From the NCBI GenBank assembly GCA_028285485.1, contig JANQPC010000064.1:1-64000 (forward strand): a stretch of 64,000 nucleotides of DNA, in the 5' to 3' direction. Shown one piece after another: positions 25,806 through 34,180 of the stretch. The notes under the pieces are model-generated. The model did not search any database, was not told the origin of the DNA, and was given only the letters and a program-made list of their open reading frames with translations. The translations under genes and the position numbers were made by a program. Position 1 is the stretch's first letter. Every line of letters starts with the position of its first letter. The DNA is from Paracoccaceae bacterium (GTDB lineage: Bacteria; Pseudomonadota; Alphaproteobacteria; Rhodobacterales; Rhodobacteraceae).

Positions 25806-28468
25806 CGACGGACGAGACCCTCGAACTGATCCAATCAACTTCTGCAGAAGCCGTTCTGGCGCATTTTGCAGCGCTCCCCGAGCCGGGGCGAAAACGCGAT
25901 GCGGCGGCAATCGCCAAGCTCTTCAAGGCAAAGCAACGCGCCGGCGGGCTTTGGAACACGGATGCCAAGGGCGATCCGGCCATCATGGATATCGACTCGT
26001 TGCGCGTGGCGATGTTTGCCACGTCCAATGCCAGCGCGCTTTTGCGGGCCGGGGCAGAGATGCTGCCGCGCAACATCGATCTGGCCGTGGTGATGGGCGC
26101 GCTGAAGCCCGCCTGGTTGCAGCAATGGGTGGAAGGGCTGATCGAGCTGCGCCCCAACTTCGTGAGCTACGTTGCCCCGCTTTGGGAGGCCGGGCTCTGC
26201 GCCCGCCCGACAAGCGATGCCTATATCCTTGGCTACTACGCAACCTACTCACCCTTGTCGCAAGACGATCCGGTTTTCGTTTCCACCGATCTCTGGCGCT
26301 TCTTCGAAGTGGAAGGTGGCGGTGAATTCAGCCTTGCCAGCCACGACAAGTACTGCCGCGCAGAGGATCAGTGGGCCCAGCGCATCGCCGCGCTGGCCGA
26401 AGCCGGGAAAGTGGATCGGGCGCGACTTCTCGATGCCTCGCTTGAGGCTTTGGAGCGCGATTTTGCGCAGTTCCGCGCGGGCTGGTACTCGCGCTTTCAC
26501 CAGTTGCTTGAGCCGGGCCTCGAAGAACTGGAAGCGCGGAAGGAACGCTATCTGGGCCTTCTAAGTTCAAGCATTCCGCCCACGGTGTCTTTCGCGCTGA
26601 AGCAGGTTCAGGCGCTCGACAAGGCGGGCCGTATCGATGCCGCCGATCTCATCGCGGCGCTCGACGGCCCACTTCAGGCCCGGCAGAAGGCGGCACAGAC
26701 GGCTGCCCTGAGGATGCTGAAGGCCGCCGGAAAGCGAGCCCCGGATCTGCGCGAAGCGGCAGCGGTTGCCGCAACCGGCGCGTTGATCTCCGAAATAGCC
26801 GAGGTTCAGGAAAAAGCGCTCGATGTGATCGAGGCGCTGGGTGGGGCTGAGGCGCCGGCCGTGCGTGAGGCGCTCTCCGGCTACGCCGATCACATTGCCC
26901 CGTCGCTGCGCAACCGCCTTTCGGATCTCGGCGCTCCGGCCATGCCGGCGGCTGCGCCTGCGGGCGATGAGCCGCTGACAGGTGCTTCCGCGGAGCCCAT
27001 CCAACCGATTTCCCGTGCGGACGACGCGCTTCTGGCCTTTCTCGCGGTGCTGGAAGACCCACGCGATGCCATGGCCGTGGAGCGCGCCGTGGACGGGATC
27101 GTGCGCCACGGCGCAGACTTGGCGGGCGACGCTCTCTCTCCCTTGCGGAAACGGTCGCGCCAACTGCTGGATGCGCCGGGCGAAATGCTGATCCGCTTTC
27201 TGCTGGCTGAGTTTGGTTACGCGATCTCGGGCGCAGACACTGCGGACGTGTCGCTGGCGGAAATCGATGCGCTTCCCCGCAAACCCTACATACCGGAGGT
27301 TTCGCTGGCGCATGTGTTCCGCGCCCGATCTCGAGAGTTGGCTCGGCAAGTGGCTTCAGGCAAGGCGCTTCCGATGCTGTCTGCGCCCACGCGCAGCGAC
27401 GGCACGGTCGCGGCGAGCGCACTTGTCGAACGGCTGAAGGATTATGCTGCTGCGGGCGCGGCGCCGGGGCCCACGGATCTTAACCTCGCCCTTTTGCGGC
27501 TTTGGGCTAACATCGCGGCACAGGAGGTGCCCCGCGATTTGCCGGGCCCGGAGATTGCCCGCGCCATTGGCTACGCGCTTGGGGGGGACGAAAAGCCGGG
27601 GCGGGATCCTGCCCTCTGGGCCAGCGCCTGGGCGGCACGGCCAACGCCTATGGACGACACGCGCATCAGCACTCTCGTGGGCCATGCGTTGCCCGAAGCC
27701 GGAAGCCCGGCCTCATATGCCATCACAGTTCGGCGGATTGAGCGCGACATCTACCAATATTGCCAGGTTGCCATCGATACAGAGCCGCCCTGCCGCAATG
27801 CGCCAACATCCCTGATCGCCGCCCAGTTCTTTCCCGAACCCGACCCGCCGTTTTGGAGCGCCTCGCCTTGCGGGCACAGCTCCGCGGACGTGGCTTGGGC
27901 GGCGTTGGCGCGCCCGCTCTCGCCCGAAAGCTTCTTTCGCCACGGATTTCTTGCGCTCGATCCCGATCAGAAGCTGAGCGATCACTTTTGCCGCGCCTAT
28001 CTCGGCCCGCTGTTGCGGCCGGGCGGCCCGGTTGGGCCGGTGGGGCGCGCGATGCTCGCCTATTATCTGGCCTCAACGGACAAATCTCTGACGGCGCTCA
28101 CAATCGATGCCATCGGCCAGTTGGTGACGGACTCGCGGCTTGAAGCCGCGCCCTTTGCAAAGGCGATTGCACCGCTTCTCAAAACCGATGCTCTGCCCAT
28201 TCGGCGCTGGACGCAGGCCTTCGCGGCGCTTGCCGAACTCTCGCCCCGCCACGCAACATTCGTTCGAAGCCTCGTTGCCGAACTCATCGATTTCCCGCCC
28301 GAGGCGGCGCCGCGCGATATGGGCGGCATGCTGGAGATGCTCTTTGAGCTCCATGTGGCCGCCGATGCGCCGCTGGGGCACAGCCGCGCGCGTGCCTGCC
28401 TCGCGGCGGTTGAGGGCGGCGGCAAGCTCGGGCGCTTTGCCCGCAAGCTCGTGGCGCTCGAAGGCTGA
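25802..28468 (+). CDS. DUF6493 family alpha-helical repeat protein
   Basis: An 888-residue protein with start ATG 25802 overlapping the SWIM stop codon. The sequence is alanine/leucine-rich with regular helical periodicity (for example AAQTAALRMLKAAGKRAPDL and KALDVIEALGGAEAPAVREA), as in HEAT-like solenoids; no signal peptide or membrane span. I recognise the DUF6493 type from its association with SWIM proteins; function is not established. A Trp/Cys-containing stretch near residue 690 (EPDPPFWSASPCG) interrupts the helices. I infer that it acts as a scaffold with the SWIM protein. The two genes form a self-contained operon. Confidence 0.75.
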   Translation: MTTDETLELIQSTSAEAVLAHFAALPEPGRKRDAAAIAKLFKAKQRAGGLWNTDAKGDPAIMDIDSLRVAMFATSNASALLRAGAEMLPRNIDLAVVMGALKPAWLQQWVEGLIELRPNFVSYVAPLWEAGLCARPTSDAYILGYYATYSPLSQDDPVFVSTDLWRFFEVEGGGEFSLASHDKYCRAEDQWAQRIAALAEAGKVDRARLLDASLEALERDFAQFRAGWYSRFHQLLEPGLEELEARKERYLGLLSSSIPPTVSFALKQVQALDKAGRIDAADLIAALDGPLQARQKAAQTAALRMLKAAGKRAPDLREAAAVAATGALISEIAEVQEKALDVIEALGGAEAPAVREALSGYADHIAPSLRNRLSDLGAPAMPAAAPAGDEPLTGASAEPIQPISRADDALLAFLAVLEDPRDAMAVERAVDGIVRHGADLAGDALSPLRKRSRQLLDAPGEMLIRFLLAEFGYAISGADTADVSLAEIDALPRKPYIPEVSLAHVFRARSRELARQVASGKALPMLSAPTRSDGTVAASALVERLKDYAAAGAAPGPTDLNLALLRLWANIAAQEVPRDLPGPEIARAIGYALGGDEKPGRDPALWASAWAARPTPMDDTRISTLVGHALPEAGSPASYAITVRRIERDIYQYCQVAIDTEPPCRNAPTSLIAAQFFPEPDPPFWSASPCGHSSADVAWAALARPLSPESFFRHGFLALDPDQKLSDHFCRAYLGPLLRPGGPVGPVGRAMLAYYLASTDKSLTALTIDAIGQLVTDSRLEAAPFAKAIAPLLKTDALPIRRWTQAFAALAELSPRHATFVRSLVAELIDFPPEAAPRDMGGMLEMLFELHVAADAPLGHSRARACLAAVEGGGKLGRFARKLVALEG

Positions 28469-28477
28469 GGGCGTGGC

Positions 28478-29050
28478 TCAGGCTACGATCACCTGCGCAC
28501 CGGGGCTGACCTGTTCGTAAAGTTCCACGGCGTCGGCATTTGTAAGCCTGAAGCAGCCCGAGGTTTCGAACCCGCCAACTGTGGCCGCATTATTCGTGCC
28601 ATGGATGCGATAGAGCGTATCGCGGCCGCCGGCATAGAGGTAGATCGCGCGGGCACCGAGGGGATTGTAGGGGCCGGGCGGCACATAGGCGGGCAATTCC
28701 GGCTGGCGCTCGCGCATCTCCGCAGGCGGGCGCCAGGCAGGCCATTTCGCCTTGCGCCCCACGATTGTGGTGCCCGTCCACAGAAAACCGTCGCGGCCAA
28801 CGCTGATCTCGTATCGCGCGGCCTTTCCAGCCCCCAGAATGTGGAGCAACTCGCGCCGCGCATTTGAGATCAGGATGGTGCCAGCGGGCTCGGCACCCGC
28901 GAAGGGCACGATCTGCCGCGTCACCTCGCCAAGATCGCGGGGCACGCGCTTGAGATCGGCACCGGATGCGGGCACAGCGATCCCGGCAAGGCCCGCCACC
29001 CCCATGGCCAGGGCCCCGCGGCGGGTAAATCTCGGCGCGTCGTTTGGCAT
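28478..29050 (-). CDS. L,D-transpeptidase (YkuD family)
   Basis: A 190-residue cell-wall enzyme. The start ATG 29050 has GAGGAGAG upstream. RFTRRGALAMGVAGLAG looks like a twin-arginine signal peptide, ending near SGA. The YkuD domain contains YRIHGTN and SGCFRLTNADAVELYEQV, giving the catalytic His...Ser-x-Gly-Cys-Phe-Arg arrangement. Such enzymes form 3-3 cross-links in peptidoglycan or attach proteins to it. It is convergent with the DUF6493 gene and separated from the tad genes by a terminator. Confidence 0.92.
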   Translation of the reverse strand: MPNDAPRFTRRGALAMGVAGLAGIAVPASGADLKRVPRDLGEVTRQIVPFAGAEPAGTILISNARRELLHILGAGKAARYEISVGRDGFLWTGTTIVGRKAKWPAWRPPAEMRERQPELPAYVPPGPYNPLGARAIYLYAGGRDTLYRIHGTNNAATVGGFETSGCFRLTNADAVELYEQVSPGAQVIVA

Positions 29051-29170
29051 GCCTCTCCTCGTCTCTCCGTCGCGCAAGCCCGCGCGGTATCCGGTTCGCA
29101 GAGCAGTGGTAGCATGGGAACGCGGCGAAAATGCGAGGGGCCGGGCGAATTGCGGCATCCTCACCCAAAA

Positions 29171-29208
29171 ATGAAAAAGCCCCGCGCGGGCCAGGGCACG
29201 CGCGGGGC
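29171..29208 (-). terminator. Rho-independent terminator of the tad operon
   Basis: GCCCCGCGCG (29179-29188) pairs with CGCGCGGGGC (29199-29208) around a ten-base loop. Read on the minus strand, the stem is followed by TTTTTCATTTTTG. It lies 17 bases after the small lipoprotein gene and separates it from the L,D-transpeptidase gene. Confidence 0.85.
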
Positions 29209-29224
29209 AGGTGTTCAGGAGATC

Positions 29225-29425
29225 TTAGCCGCCGCTCTGAACGTTGGTGTTCTCAACGTTGGGCGGGTAGGGCGAAATCTGGTGGATCGCCGTGTTGGCC
29301 GAGGCGGCATCACCGCCGCGGAAGGAAACCGTATCCCAGTTGTTCATGAAATCGGCACAGGCCCCGAGAAGGGTCAGCGCCGCGAGCGCCGCGAGCGCTT
29401 TACTTTTGGACGAGTAGGCCATCAT
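29225..29425 (-). CDS. Small lipoprotein of the tad pilus locus
   Basis: A 66-residue protein with a lipoprotein signal ALAALAALTLLGAC (lipobox LGAC). The mature part is short and contains WDTVSFRGGDAASANTAIHQ. Start ATG 29425 has GGAG five bases upstream and overlaps the end of the secretin gene by 26 bases. It is the last gene before the terminator. By position it may be the pilotin-like or outer-membrane accessory lipoprotein of the secretin, comparable to CpaD/RcpB but much shorter. No family assignment is possible. Confidence 0.7.
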   Translation of the reverse strand: MMAYSSKSKALAALAALTLLGACADFMNNWDTVSFRGGDAASANTAIHQISPYPPNVENTNVQSGG

Positions 29426-30839
29426 CGAACTCCAGATCAATCAGGTGGCCGTAGGGGCCCACGATGCCTTCGCCATCGCGAAAGGCACGCAGCATCCTAC
29501 GATCGACTTCGAGCATCCCAAGCAGGAACAGCTCAACGTCATTGGACGAGCGCGTATTGTCGAGCGGTGTTGCCAGCGGCTCATCCGGCGCGGCCGGGCG
29601 CACGAGGCGGGGCGTAACCAAGATCACGAGATCGGATTCGCGCTTCTGAAACTCTGTGGAGCGGAAGAGCGCACCCAGCACCGGGATCTGCCCCAGCCAC
29701 GGCACGGCTTCAACGTTGCGGGTGTTGTTCGCCTGCAGAAGCCCGGCGATTGCAAAGCTTTGCCCATCGCGCAGCGAAACCGTTGTATCCGCCTTTCGCG
29801 AGATGAAGGCCGGGTTGCCGTTCACCGTCAGGCCCTCGTCGATATCGCTTACCTCGGGCTGAACGCGCAGGCTGATCAGGCCTTCGTCAAGCACGGTGGG
29901 GCGGAAGTTCAGCCGCACACCGTATTCGCGGTAGCCGGTGGAGGTCGCCACGTTGCCGTTTTCGTCCGTACTCGATTCCTCGATCGGGATTTCACCACCA
30001 ACCACGAAGTTGGCTTCAACACCGCTGGTGGTGATCAGCGTGGGGTTGGCGAGGCGCCGAGCGAGGCCCTTGGTTTCAAGCGCGTTGATCACGATATCAA
30101 CCTCGCTGCCAGCAATTTGCAGCAGGTTGCCCACAAAGTTGCCGAAGGTGCCGGCACCGGTAGAGGCATTGGTGTTCACGGTGCCGCCGGTGCGGTCACT
30201 ATCCGACGTGGCGACCGAAACGCCAAGCTCGCGCGCCGCGTTCCGCTCAACCTCGATGATCCGAACATCCAGCTGAACCTGCTGGGCATCGGCCACGCGC
30301 ATTGCGTTGATCACCGGCTCCTGCGTGTATTGCTGGGCAATCTGGATCACCCGCTGCTGATCAACGCTATCCTTCACCGTGCCGGTGAGGCGGATACGAT
30401 CGTTCACGTTGTTCACCTGCACATTGCTGCTGGGAACCGCGCGGTTGATCGCATCCTGCAACTCGCCGAAATTCTGGCGAACCCGCACATCGATCACGCC
30501 GAGCAGCGTGCTGGTTTCATCGTAGAGAGCAACGTTGGTGAAGCCGGATTCTCGGCCCTGGATGTAAAGCGAGGTTTCCGTAAGCGGAAACACATCCGCG
30601 ACATTCGAGTTACCGACAACGATATCGGCAAAGGGGATGTTGGTTTCGATCGTCACCGTGAAGCCCGGGGCGATCGTGAAATCATCGATATCGCCGTCAC
30701 CAATGGTGACCTGGCGGGTTTGCGCCTGGGCGCTGAACGCGAAGAGGGCCAGCGCAAACGCGGCGGCCACCATCGCCATAAGCCGAAACGCTATGCGCCC
30801 GTAGGGCAGCTGCGCTTGGCGAGCTTCGGAGTAGATCAT
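29400..30839 (-). CDS. rcpA: Tad pilus secretin RcpA/CpaC
   Basis: A 479-residue outer-membrane secretin. The N-terminus (LMAMVAAAFALALFAFSAQA) is a signal peptide. A pilus-formation N-terminal domain (IETNIPFADIVVGNSNVADV) and a BON-like stretch (NVNDRIRLTGTVKDSVDQQR) follow. The C-terminal secretin domain has VPWLGQIPVLGALFRS and LVILVTPRLVRP, both diagnostic. It forms the gated pore through which Flp pili leave the cell. ATG 30839 has GAGGCG upstream. In usual tad loci cpaB/rcpC precedes it; here that place is a 308-base spacer. Confidence 0.93.
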   Translation of the reverse strand: MIYSEARQAQLPYGRIAFRLMAMVAAAFALALFAFSAQAQTRQVTIGDGDIDDFTIAPGFTVTIETNIPFADIVVGNSNVADVFPLTETSLYIQGRESGFTNVALYDETSTLLGVIDVRVRQNFGELQDAINRAVPSSNVQVNNVNDRIRLTGTVKDSVDQQRVIQIAQQYTQEPVINAMRVADAQQVQLDVRIIEVERNAARELGVSVATSDSDRTGGTVNTNASTGAGTFGNFVGNLLQIAGSEVDIVINALETKGLARRLANPTLITTSGVEANFVVGGEIPIEESSTDENGNVATSTGYREYGVRLNFRPTVLDEGLISLRVQPEVSDIDEGLTVNGNPAFISRKADTTVSLRDGQSFAIAGLLQANNTRNVEAVPWLGQIPVLGALFRSTEFQKRESDLVILVTPRLVRPAAPDEPLATPLDNTRSSNDVELFLLGMLEVDRRMLRAFRDGEGIVGPYGHLIDLEFDDGLLVQK

Positions 30840-31147
30840 TGCTGTCGCCTCAATCCCTGGAACCCCAGCTTATGGTGCCGGAGCCCTTCATCAGTGTTTA
30901 TTCTTATCGTGCGCGGGCCACTGCTCGTCTTCAGCCTCACGCGATACTCGCTACGGCACCTTGGATTGCCTGACCAATCACCAGCGGCGCGATACACTCT
31001 TTGCAGACTGAATACCGAAGATCGCGAAGGCGCGATATCGGTATCCTGAATTGTGGCACGGATGTGGCTGAAACGTTGCGAAAATCCCTCACTGCGGGAG
31101 TTTCGAAATTAAGAATTCTTTCGTGGCGCCAGGCATGCGGGCGCGGT
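30840..31147. other. 308-base spacer upstream of the secretin gene
   Basis: No convincing gene on either strand. It contains a strong hairpin at 31012-31044 and relatively AT-rich patches (for example AAATTAAGAATTCTTTCG near 31105) that could hold a promoter for the leftward secretin gene. It sits where cpaB/rcpC would normally be, but I see no degraded cpaB reading frame. Confidence 0.6.
31012..31044. repeat. Hairpin-forming inverted repeat
   Basis: ATACCGAAGATCGCG (31012-31026) faces CGCGATATCGGTAT (31031-31044) across a four-base AAGG loop: about 13 base pairs with one bulge. Neither strand has a T-run after the stem, so it is not a classical terminator. It could be a dyad operator or an mRNA-processing hairpin between the pilin and secretin genes. 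Confidence 0.6.
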
Positions 31148-31384
31148 TCACAAGGGCTCTGACGCCCCGGATACATCGCGCATATTGCCCATGAGATCGC
31201 GCACCCAGGCCGCCCAATCATCCCACGCCGCGCCCACGGCGCCGTCAAACGCCATGGCCGCGATCAGCACGGCGGCCAAAAGGAGGCTGAGAAGGAGAAC
31301 GTATTCAGTGACCGCCACCCCGCGGTCTTCCCCGCAAAAGCGTGCCAGGCGCAGATGAAATTGCTTTGCTGCTCGCCGCGGCAT
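31148..31384 (-). CDS. flp: Flp-like pilin subunit
   Basis: A 78-residue prepilin. Basic leader, then CGEDRGVAVTEYVLLLSLLLAAVLIAA (within residues 17-43): the Glu-Tyr pair after a Gly/Ala processing region followed by a long hydrophobic helix defines Flp pilins. The C-terminus (AAWDDWAAWVRDLMGNMRDV) is Trp-rich and longer than in typical Flp proteins. It would be cleaved by the prepilin peptidase encoded just upstream and polymerised into a Tad pilus. Starts at ATG 31384 with GGGGAG ten bases upstream. Confidence 0.8.
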   Translation of the reverse strand: MPRRAAKQFHLRLARFCGEDRGVAVTEYVLLLSLLLAAVLIAAMAFDGAVGAAWDDWAAWVRDLMGNMRDVSGASEPL

Positions 31385-31475
31385 GGCCCGTCGCTCCCCA
31401 CTCGCGGCGCATGCGAACGAATCCCGCCATGCAACCGCCTCCCGTGGCTACGTAGACGGCGGATATCCGCCGATG

Positions 31476-31982
31476 TCAAATCGGGAACAGCGAGACCCGC
31501 CCAAAGCGTTCGGCAAGCAGCACCGCAATGGCACCCAGCGCCATCGGAACGCCGTAGGGGATTTTGCCGCTGGCGCGCAGTTCTTTCAGCCGGCGCCCGA
31601 AGTAGTGTTTGCCCGGGGCGAAGCGACCGCCGATCTTGATGGCGGCCAGCAGGATGAGGGAGGCCGCGGTCAACGCGAGCGCGAAGGGGGCAAGGTGATC
31701 GAGCCCGACGAATAGGCCGATGGGAAGGTAAAGCTTAACGTCCCCGGCCCCGATGGCGCGGAAGAGCCAGAAGATGAACGTGATCCCGAAGAGCGCCGCG
31801 CCGGCCATCAGATCGTTGCCGATACCTGCAAAGCCAAGCGTTGCCGCATAGGCGAGATACAGGCCAAGAAGCACGAGAACAGAGGTGTTTGAGATGCGCA
31901 GGCTGGCGAAATCACGCCAGCCTATGAAGAGCATCACCACGATCGCGGCGAACAGAATGATGTCGCTCAACACCCACAACAC
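31476..31982 (-). CDS. tadV: Prepilin peptidase TadV/CpaA
   Basis: A 168-residue inner-membrane aspartic peptidase with about five spans. It has IGWRDFASLRISN near the N-terminus (first catalytic Asp) and the diagnostic GxGD motif in AIGAGDVKLYLP. It cleaves the leader of Flp-type prepilins. The TPR lipoprotein gene lies upstream and flp downstream in the same direction. Confidence 0.92.
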   Translation of the reverse strand: MLWVLSDIILFAAIVVMLFIGWRDFASLRISNTSVLVLLGLYLAYAATLGFAGIGNDLMAGAALFGITFIFWLFRAIGAGDVKLYLPIGLFVGLDHLAPFALALTAASLILLAAIKIGGRFAPGKHYFGRRLKELRASGKIPYGVPMALGAIAVLLAERFGRVSLFPI

Positions 31983-32030
31983 AATGCGCCGCCTCTTCTG
32001 GCGCGCCCCGGCCCGCGGGGCACGCGCGGA

Positions 32031-32552
32031 TCAGATGCCGCGCAGATCGCCCGGCGCGCGGCGCTGGAAGCTTGCCGAGTTGCGCAGAAGCTCAAGGTTA
32101 TTGGCCGTCGTCTCATTCGAAGGATCTAGTTCGTAGGCCCGCAGGAAGAACGACCGCGCGCTTTGCAGGTTACCGCGCAGAAGCTGCGAGTAACCGAAGT
32201 TGTTCAGAAACTCGATCCGGTTGCCAACAACCGGCTGGATGCGCTTGTAGGCGAAATCCGCCTTGTCGAACCGGCGCAGCATGTCGGCCGATGCGGCATA
32301 GCCAAGCCAGGCCTGCGGATCATCCGGCGCAACATCGATCGCCTTTTTGAACGACCGGTAGGCGAGGCCATAGTTCTCTTCAGCGAACTGCGCCTTGGCC
32401 GTCACCAGAAGCTGATCGTTGGGGTAGTAGTCGCGGTTTGACGTATCTTCCGTCGCCGCCTGACTTTCGCTGAAGGACGAAAATTCACCGATGCCAAGCT
32501 CGCTGCAGGATGCCAGCGCGAGAAGGGCGAGACCCGAAATGAGTATCCGCAT
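32031..32552 (-). CDS. tadD: TadD-like TPR lipoprotein
   Basis: A 173-residue protein. Start ATG 32552 has GGTGGA close upstream; the signal MRILISGLALLALASC ends in lipobox LASC. The mature part has two to three tetratricopeptide repeats (YGLAYRSFKKAIDVAPDDPQ; RIEFLNNFGYSQLLRGNLQS; AYELDPSN). TadD proteins act as pilotins or assembly factors for the Tad secretin. It is the first gene of the leftward tad set. Confidence 0.82.
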   Translation of the reverse strand: MRILISGLALLALASCSELGIGEFSSFSESQAATEDTSNRDYYPNDQLLVTAKAQFAEENYGLAYRSFKKAIDVAPDDPQAWLGYAASADMLRRFDKADFAYKRIQPVVGNRIEFLNNFGYSQLLRGNLQSARSFFLRAYELDPSNETTANNLELLRNSASFQRRAPGDLRGI

Positions 32553-32689
32553 CGTTCCACCGTTTTTTTTCTGCTCACCGCGCGTAATGCGCGGCCTCGC
32601 GGGCAAGCTACCTCAGGAGGAATCAAACGATCCAGCACCTTTGGTGCATGGCCAGCAACCTGCGGCGAATTGGTAACACATTGGTTGAT

Positions 32690-32716
32690 AAATGCGGGCC
32701 AAGCGCCCGCATTTAT
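32690..32716 (-). terminator. Probable terminator after manC
   Basis: AAATGCGGGC (32690-32699) pairs perfectly with GCCCGCATTT (32705-32714) around a five-base loop. On the minus strand the stem ends in ATTTATC, giving a short T-tract 26 bases beyond the manC stop. The A/T ends are symmetrical, so it could act in both directions. Confidence 0.7.
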
Positions 32717-32741
32717 TCACAGTTTTGCCGCAATCCCGCCG

Positions 32742-34166
32742 CTAGGTGCGGGAGTAAACATCCTCATACCGCACGATATCGTCTTCGCCGAAGTAGCTTC
32801 CCGTCTGCACTTCGATCAGAACCATCGGCACTTTTCCGGGGTTCTCCATCCGGTGAACCGCACCCAGCGGGATGTAGACGGACTGGTTCTCCGGAACGAG
32901 TTTGACCTCATCGTCAATCGTGACGCGCGCGGTGCCTTCCACCACAATCCAGTGTTCCGACCGGTGAACATGGCTTTGCAGGCTGAGCGCCGCGCCGGGG
33001 TTCACCACAATGCGCTTCACCTGGAAGCGCGAGCCGATAACGAGGCTTTCGAACCAGCCCCAGGGCCGGTGATCGCGCGCCGATTGCACGGCCTGGGCCG
33101 CGCCCTTGGCCTTCAGCGCCTCAACAGCCTCTTTTACCCGCTGGGCTTCCGATTTCCTGGCTACAAGCACCGCATCCGGCATCGCGACGGCAACGATATC
33201 GTCAAGCCCGATGCCCACAAGCTGGGTGCCGCCCGCCTCGCTGCGCAAGAGCGTGTCGGTGCAATCGATGGCAGTAGCTTCGCCGGTGCAGACCGTGCCG
33301 TTCGTATCGGGCCCCGTTTCCTGCCACACCGCTTGCCAGCCGCCGAGGTCAGACCAGTTGCCGGTATAGGGCATGGCGAAGAGACGCTCAGATTTCTCCA
33401 TTATTGCGTAATCGATGGAGATGTCTTCCAACTTGTCCCAGGGCTCCGCCGCAAGGCGCGCGAAGCCGAGATCGGCCTGCGCATCGTCCACCGCCGCGCG
33501 GGCGGGCCCCACAAGGCCAGAGGCATGTTCTTCGAAAGCGGCAATGATGGCCTTTGCGCTGAAGAGGAAGAGCCCGGCATTCCAAAGGCAGTTGCCCGCC
33601 GAGATCATCTTCTCGGCATTGGCCGCGTCAGGCTTTTCAACAAAGCGCGCCAGCGGCTGTGGGCCTTTGCCCTTGCCGCTGCCTTCAAGCTCAAGATAGC
33701 CATAGCCCGTTTCGGGCCGCGTGGGCGCAATGCCAAAGAGCACGATCTCGCCCTCTGCCGCCTTGGGGGCGGCTTCAGCCACGGTGGCGCGAAAGCCTTC
33801 GGGATCACCCATCACGTGATCGGAGGGGGCGATCAGCATCAGTGCATCGGGCGCACGTTCGGCCACCCAAAGTGCCGCCGCCAGTACAGCGGGCGCGGTG
33901 TTGCGCGCCTCGGGTTCGATCAAAATGCCCGCCGGGTCCCGTTCTACCGCCGCCATCTGTTCGGTCACGATGAAGCGGAACGGATCGCCGGTGACGATCA
34001 GCGGCGCAGCGAAGCCCTGACCGGACAGCCGCAGCACAGTTTCCTGAAAAAGGCTGCGCTCACCCATCAGCTTGGCAAACTGTTTGGGGTAGCTTTTGCG
34101 GGAGAGCGGCCACAGGCGGGTGCCAGAGCCACCGCAGAGGATTACAGGGTAAATCTCAGGGGTCAT
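32742..34166 (-). CDS. manC: Mannose-1-phosphate guanylyltransferase/mannose-6-phosphate isomerase
   Basis: A 474-residue bifunctional ManC/AlgA-type enzyme producing GDP-mannose. The nucleotidyltransferase signature is ILCGGSGTRLWPLSRKSYPK and FVEKPD follows in the middle. The C-terminal cupin carries the isomerase activity (RPWGWFESLV; LSLQSHVHRSEHWIVVEGTA). Start ATG 34166; the more upstream in-frame codon is TTG. It follows fcl by 14 bases, completing a gmd-fcl-manC operon for GDP-L-fucose. Confidence 0.95.
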   Translation of the reverse strand: MTPEIYPVILCGGSGTRLWPLSRKSYPKQFAKLMGERSLFQETVLRLSGQGFAAPLIVTGDPFRFIVTEQMAAVERDPAGILIEPEARNTAPAVLAAALWVAERAPDALMLIAPSDHVMGDPEGFRATVAEAAPKAAEGEIVLFGIAPTRPETGYGYLELEGSGKGKGPQPLARFVEKPDAANAEKMISAGNCLWNAGLFLFSAKAIIAAFEEHASGLVGPARAAVDDAQADLGFARLAAEPWDKLEDISIDYAIMEKSERLFAMPYTGNWSDLGGWQAVWQETGPDTNGTVCTGEATAIDCTDTLLRSEAGGTQLVGIGLDDIVAVAMPDAVLVARKSEAQRVKEAVEALKAKGAAQAVQSARDHRPWGWFESLVIGSRFQVKRIVVNPGAALSLQSHVHRSEHWIVVEGTARVTIDDEVKLVPENQSVYIPLGAVHRMENPGKVPMVLIEVQTGSYFGEDDIVRYEDVYSRT

Positions 34167-34180
34167 GGAACAAATACTCC

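Noticed and set aside
29445-31049. Long rightward open frame of 534 codons opposite the secretin gene
   Set aside because: It is a codon-bias shadow: the leftward frame encodes an unmistakable secretin, while the opposite translation has no family features and low hydrophobic order.
32560-32575. Run of eight T bases on the plus strand upstream of the TPR lipoprotein
   Set aside because: No GC-rich stem precedes it and no plus-strand gene ends there; it is not a terminator.
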